From Lepus europaeus (Eukaryota > Chordata > Mammalia > Lagomorpha > Leporidae): a stretch of DNA of 64,000 nucleotides. The DNA lies in NCBI RefSeq assembly GCF_033115175.1, contig NC_084829.1, forward strand, positions 16,194,496-16,258,495, read 5' to 3'. The notes beneath the pieces were generated by a model. The model saw only the letters and a program-made list of their open reading frames with translations. It was not told where the DNA came from and searched no databases. Positions 62,049-64,000 of the stretch are shown piece after piece. Within the stretch, counting starts at the first letter, position 1; each line of letters begins with the position of its first letter. Position numbers and translations under genes: made by a program.

Positions 62049-62148
62049 GGCCGGTACTGCGGCTAATCCTCCGCCTGCGGCACCGGCACATCGGGTTCTA
62101 GTCCCAGTCGGGGCGCCGGATTCTGTCCCGGTTGCTCCTCTTCCAGGC
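62049..62148 (+). mobile_element. CSINE2, 5' half only
   Basis: GGCCGGTACTGCGGCTAATC to CTCCTCTTCCAGGCCA. It is followed abruptly by a minus-strand C repeat. Confidence 0.83.
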
Positions 62149-62328
62149 CAGAGTGACAGAGAGAGGGAGAGAGAGGTCTTCCATCTGCTGGTTCAGCCCC
62201 TAAATGGCCACAACAGCTAGAGTGGGCCAGGCAGAAGGCAGGCCAGGAGCCAGGAGACTTGAACTGGCACCCATATGGGATGCTGGTGTCAGACAGCTTA
62301 ACCCACTATGCCACAACGCTGGCCCCCA
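62149..62328 (-). mobile_element. CSINE body in reverse orientation, joined to a CSINE2 head
   Basis: GAGTGACAGAGAGAGGGAGA to CACAACGCTGGCCCCC, lacking its inverted tail. It abuts the plus-strand head at 62148. Confidence 0.83.
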
Positions 62329-62335
62329 TACACTG

Positions 62336-63078
62336 TTAAAAATGTTAAAGTGTTCATACTACCCGAAGCAATCTAATGATCAGTGCAATTCCTATCAAAA
62401 TAACAATGACATTCTTCAAGTAACTAGAAAAAAACCCACAAAATTCACATGAAGCCACAAAGGACCTTGAATAGTCAAAATAATCATGAAGAAAAAGAAC
62501 AAAGCTTGGTGGAATCACAATACCTGATTTCAAAACACACTACACAGCACATGGCAGACATTGAAACAGACACATAGACCAATGGAGCAGAATAGAGAAC
62601 CAAGGAATAAATTCACATTTTTATAGCTAGCTGGTTTTCAACAAAGGCAGCAAGTATATACATTGGAGAAAGGAAAAGCTCTACAGTAAATGGTGTTGGG
62701 AAAACTGAGTGCTCATGTACAGAAGGAAATTAGGTACCTGTCTCTTACCATGTAAACATCAACTCAGAATGAGTCAAAGACTTAACATGGAAGATCTGAA
62801 GTTTTGAAATTATTAGAAGAAATTATAAGAGAAATGTTTCAGGACATTTCTCTTTGTAAAAATGTACTGGACATGACCTCAAAACCACAGGCAACAAAAA
62901 CAAATGGAAGTGCATCAACCTAAAAATCTGTACAGTAAAGGAGACAATCAACGGAGTGAAGATACCATCTACAGAATGGGAGAAAATACTTGCAAAGTAT
63001 TCATCTGTGGAGAGATTCATTCCCAGAATATATGAGGAACTCAAGAGCAAACCAAATAATTTGATGAAAAACCAGGCA
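62336..63078 (+). mobile_element. L1 LINE ORF2 segment, plus strand
   Basis: ATGATCAGTGCAATTCCTAT, CAAAGCTTGGTGGAATCACA, ACACATAGACCAATGGAGCA, TAGCTGGTTTTCAACAAAGG and GAAGATACCATCTACAGAAT are ordered L1 ORF2 landmarks just after the RT domain. It is truncated and holds no long open frame. Confidence 0.88.
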
Positions 63079-63079
63079 T

Positions 63080-63185
63080 TTAGCCTAGTAACTAAGTCCC
63101 ATATTGGAGTGCTAGGGTTAGTGTCTCTGCTCTGGCTCCTGACTGCAGCTTCCCATCCATACAGACCCTGAGGGGAAGAAGTGAC
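63080..63185 (+). mobile_element. CSINE-like fragment between L1 pieces
   Basis: CAGGCATTTAGCCTAGTAAC, TAAGTCCCATATTGGAGTGC and GCTCTGGCTCCTGACTGCAG look like a decayed plus-strand SINE head and middle. Confidence 0.5.
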
Positions 63186-63189
63186 AGCT

Positions 63190-63838
63190 TCTCATATCTG
63201 TTCTTATTATGTGTGATTTGATAATATTTCCTCTCATTCTATCTGTTGACTATTCATTATGTTGATTTCATACCTTAATCTACACAAAGTTTGATGCAAT
63301 ACTATTTGTCTAATTTTTATTTTTGTTGTCCATATTTTTGATGTCATATGCAAGAAATGTTAAGTAAAATATCACAAAGATTTCTCTGTGTTTTCTTCCA
63401 GGAGGTTTATTCTTTGGGGTCTTACATTGAGGTACCTTGATCCATTTTGAGTCATTTTTGTATGTGTTAAGCATCAATTTCATTCTTATCTATGTGAATA
63501 TCCAGTTTTTCTGATACCTTTTGTTTGAAGAGATTTTATTTTGTCCTATTGAGTGGCCTTGGGACTCTTGATAAAGACCATTTGACCATATACATGAGGG
63601 TTTATTTCTGGGCTCTTTGACCTTTGCATTAATCTGTGTATCTATCTTTTTGCCAGCTTCACAATGGTTTTATTGCTATTTTGTAATATGTTTTCATATC
63701 AGGAAATGTGAGATTTCTAACTTTGTTCTTTTTCGAGATTATTTTGACTATTTCGGGCTCTTTAACCAACTGATTTTTGATAAGAGTGCTGTATCCAGTG
63801 AGTGATGAAAGCATTGTCTTTTAACAGATGGTACATGG
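63190..63838 (-). mobile_element. L1 LINE ORF2 segment, minus strand
   Basis: Reverse L1 landmarks: ATATCCAGTTTTTCTGATAC, GACCATTTGACCATATACAT, GAGGGTTTATTTCTGGGCTC, TTGCCAGCTTCACAATGGTT and TTTGTTCTTTTTCGAGATT. It partly covers the same ORF2 region as the plus-strand piece to its left. Confidence 0.85.
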
Positions 63839-63864
63839 TCTGCACATAACTAAAGAATGAACTT

Positions 63865-64000
63865 GGGGGCCTGCAGGTGCTGTGGCATAGTGGGTGCCAG
63901 TTCATGTCCCAGCTGCTCTTCTTCCTGTCCAGCTCTCTGCTATGGCCTGGGAAAGCAGTGGAAGATGGCCCAAGTGCTTGGGCCCCTGCATCCTTGGAAG
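63865..64000 (+). mobile_element. CSINE, cut by the window edge
   Basis: GGGGCCTGCAGGTGCTGTGG head and GCCCAAGTGCTTGGGCCCC, running off the right end. Confidence 0.87.

Overview
The window is ordinary nuclear DNA of a lagomorph, almost certainly a rabbit (Oryctolagus-type). This rests on more than fifty copies of the tRNA-derived C-repeat SINE (CSINE), on L1 3' UTR pieces of the rabbit type, and on one recognisable multi-exon gene, TRIM27. No bacterial, organellar or complete viral genome is present. TRIM27 beside Met, Lys, Leu and Gln tRNA genes is the arrangement known from the extended MHC class I region (human 6p22.1), so this looks like the rabbit counterpart. Chromosome placement is inference.

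Layout. 0-5.8 kb: a broken class II (betaretrovirus-like) endogenous retrovirus with one recognisable LTR-like end, then an imperfect inverted repeat with arms of about 95 bp. 5.8-16 kb: a tRNA cluster with Met-CAT (+), Lys-TTT (-), a second identical Met-CAT (-), Leu-AAG (+), Gln-CTG (+) and intron-containing Leu-CAA (-), with a small CpG-rich island between the divergent Met and Leu genes. 16-24.9 kb: repeats (CSINEs, MaLR LTR pieces, MIR, L1 debris) and two related minus-strand LTRs; the first is a solo LTR with a clean 4-bp target duplication. 25-47.6 kb: TRIM27 on the plus strand with a CpG-island promoter, eight coding exons totalling 1542 bp (513 codons plus stop), intact splice sites, and a 3' UTR with two poly(A) signals. 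Its introns hold many CSINEs, some nested, two hAT-type elements, a Tigger-like element and a long L1 3' UTR. 47.6-64 kb: repeat-rich intergenic DNA, with a second Leu-CAA tRNA gene at 53.4 kb preceded by a CpG-rich flank, and L1 pieces in both orientations at the right end.

Functionally there are two independent layers: a Pol II gene for a RING/B-box/coiled-coil/PRY-SPRY ubiquitin-protein ligase, and seven Pol III tRNA genes, all with complete cloverleaf sequences and nearby T-run terminators. I found no undescribed gene system. The best second looks are the compensatory base change in the introns of the two Leu-CAA genes, the CpG-rich island between tRNA genes, the large inverted repeat, and several insertions whose target duplications give a clear relative order.
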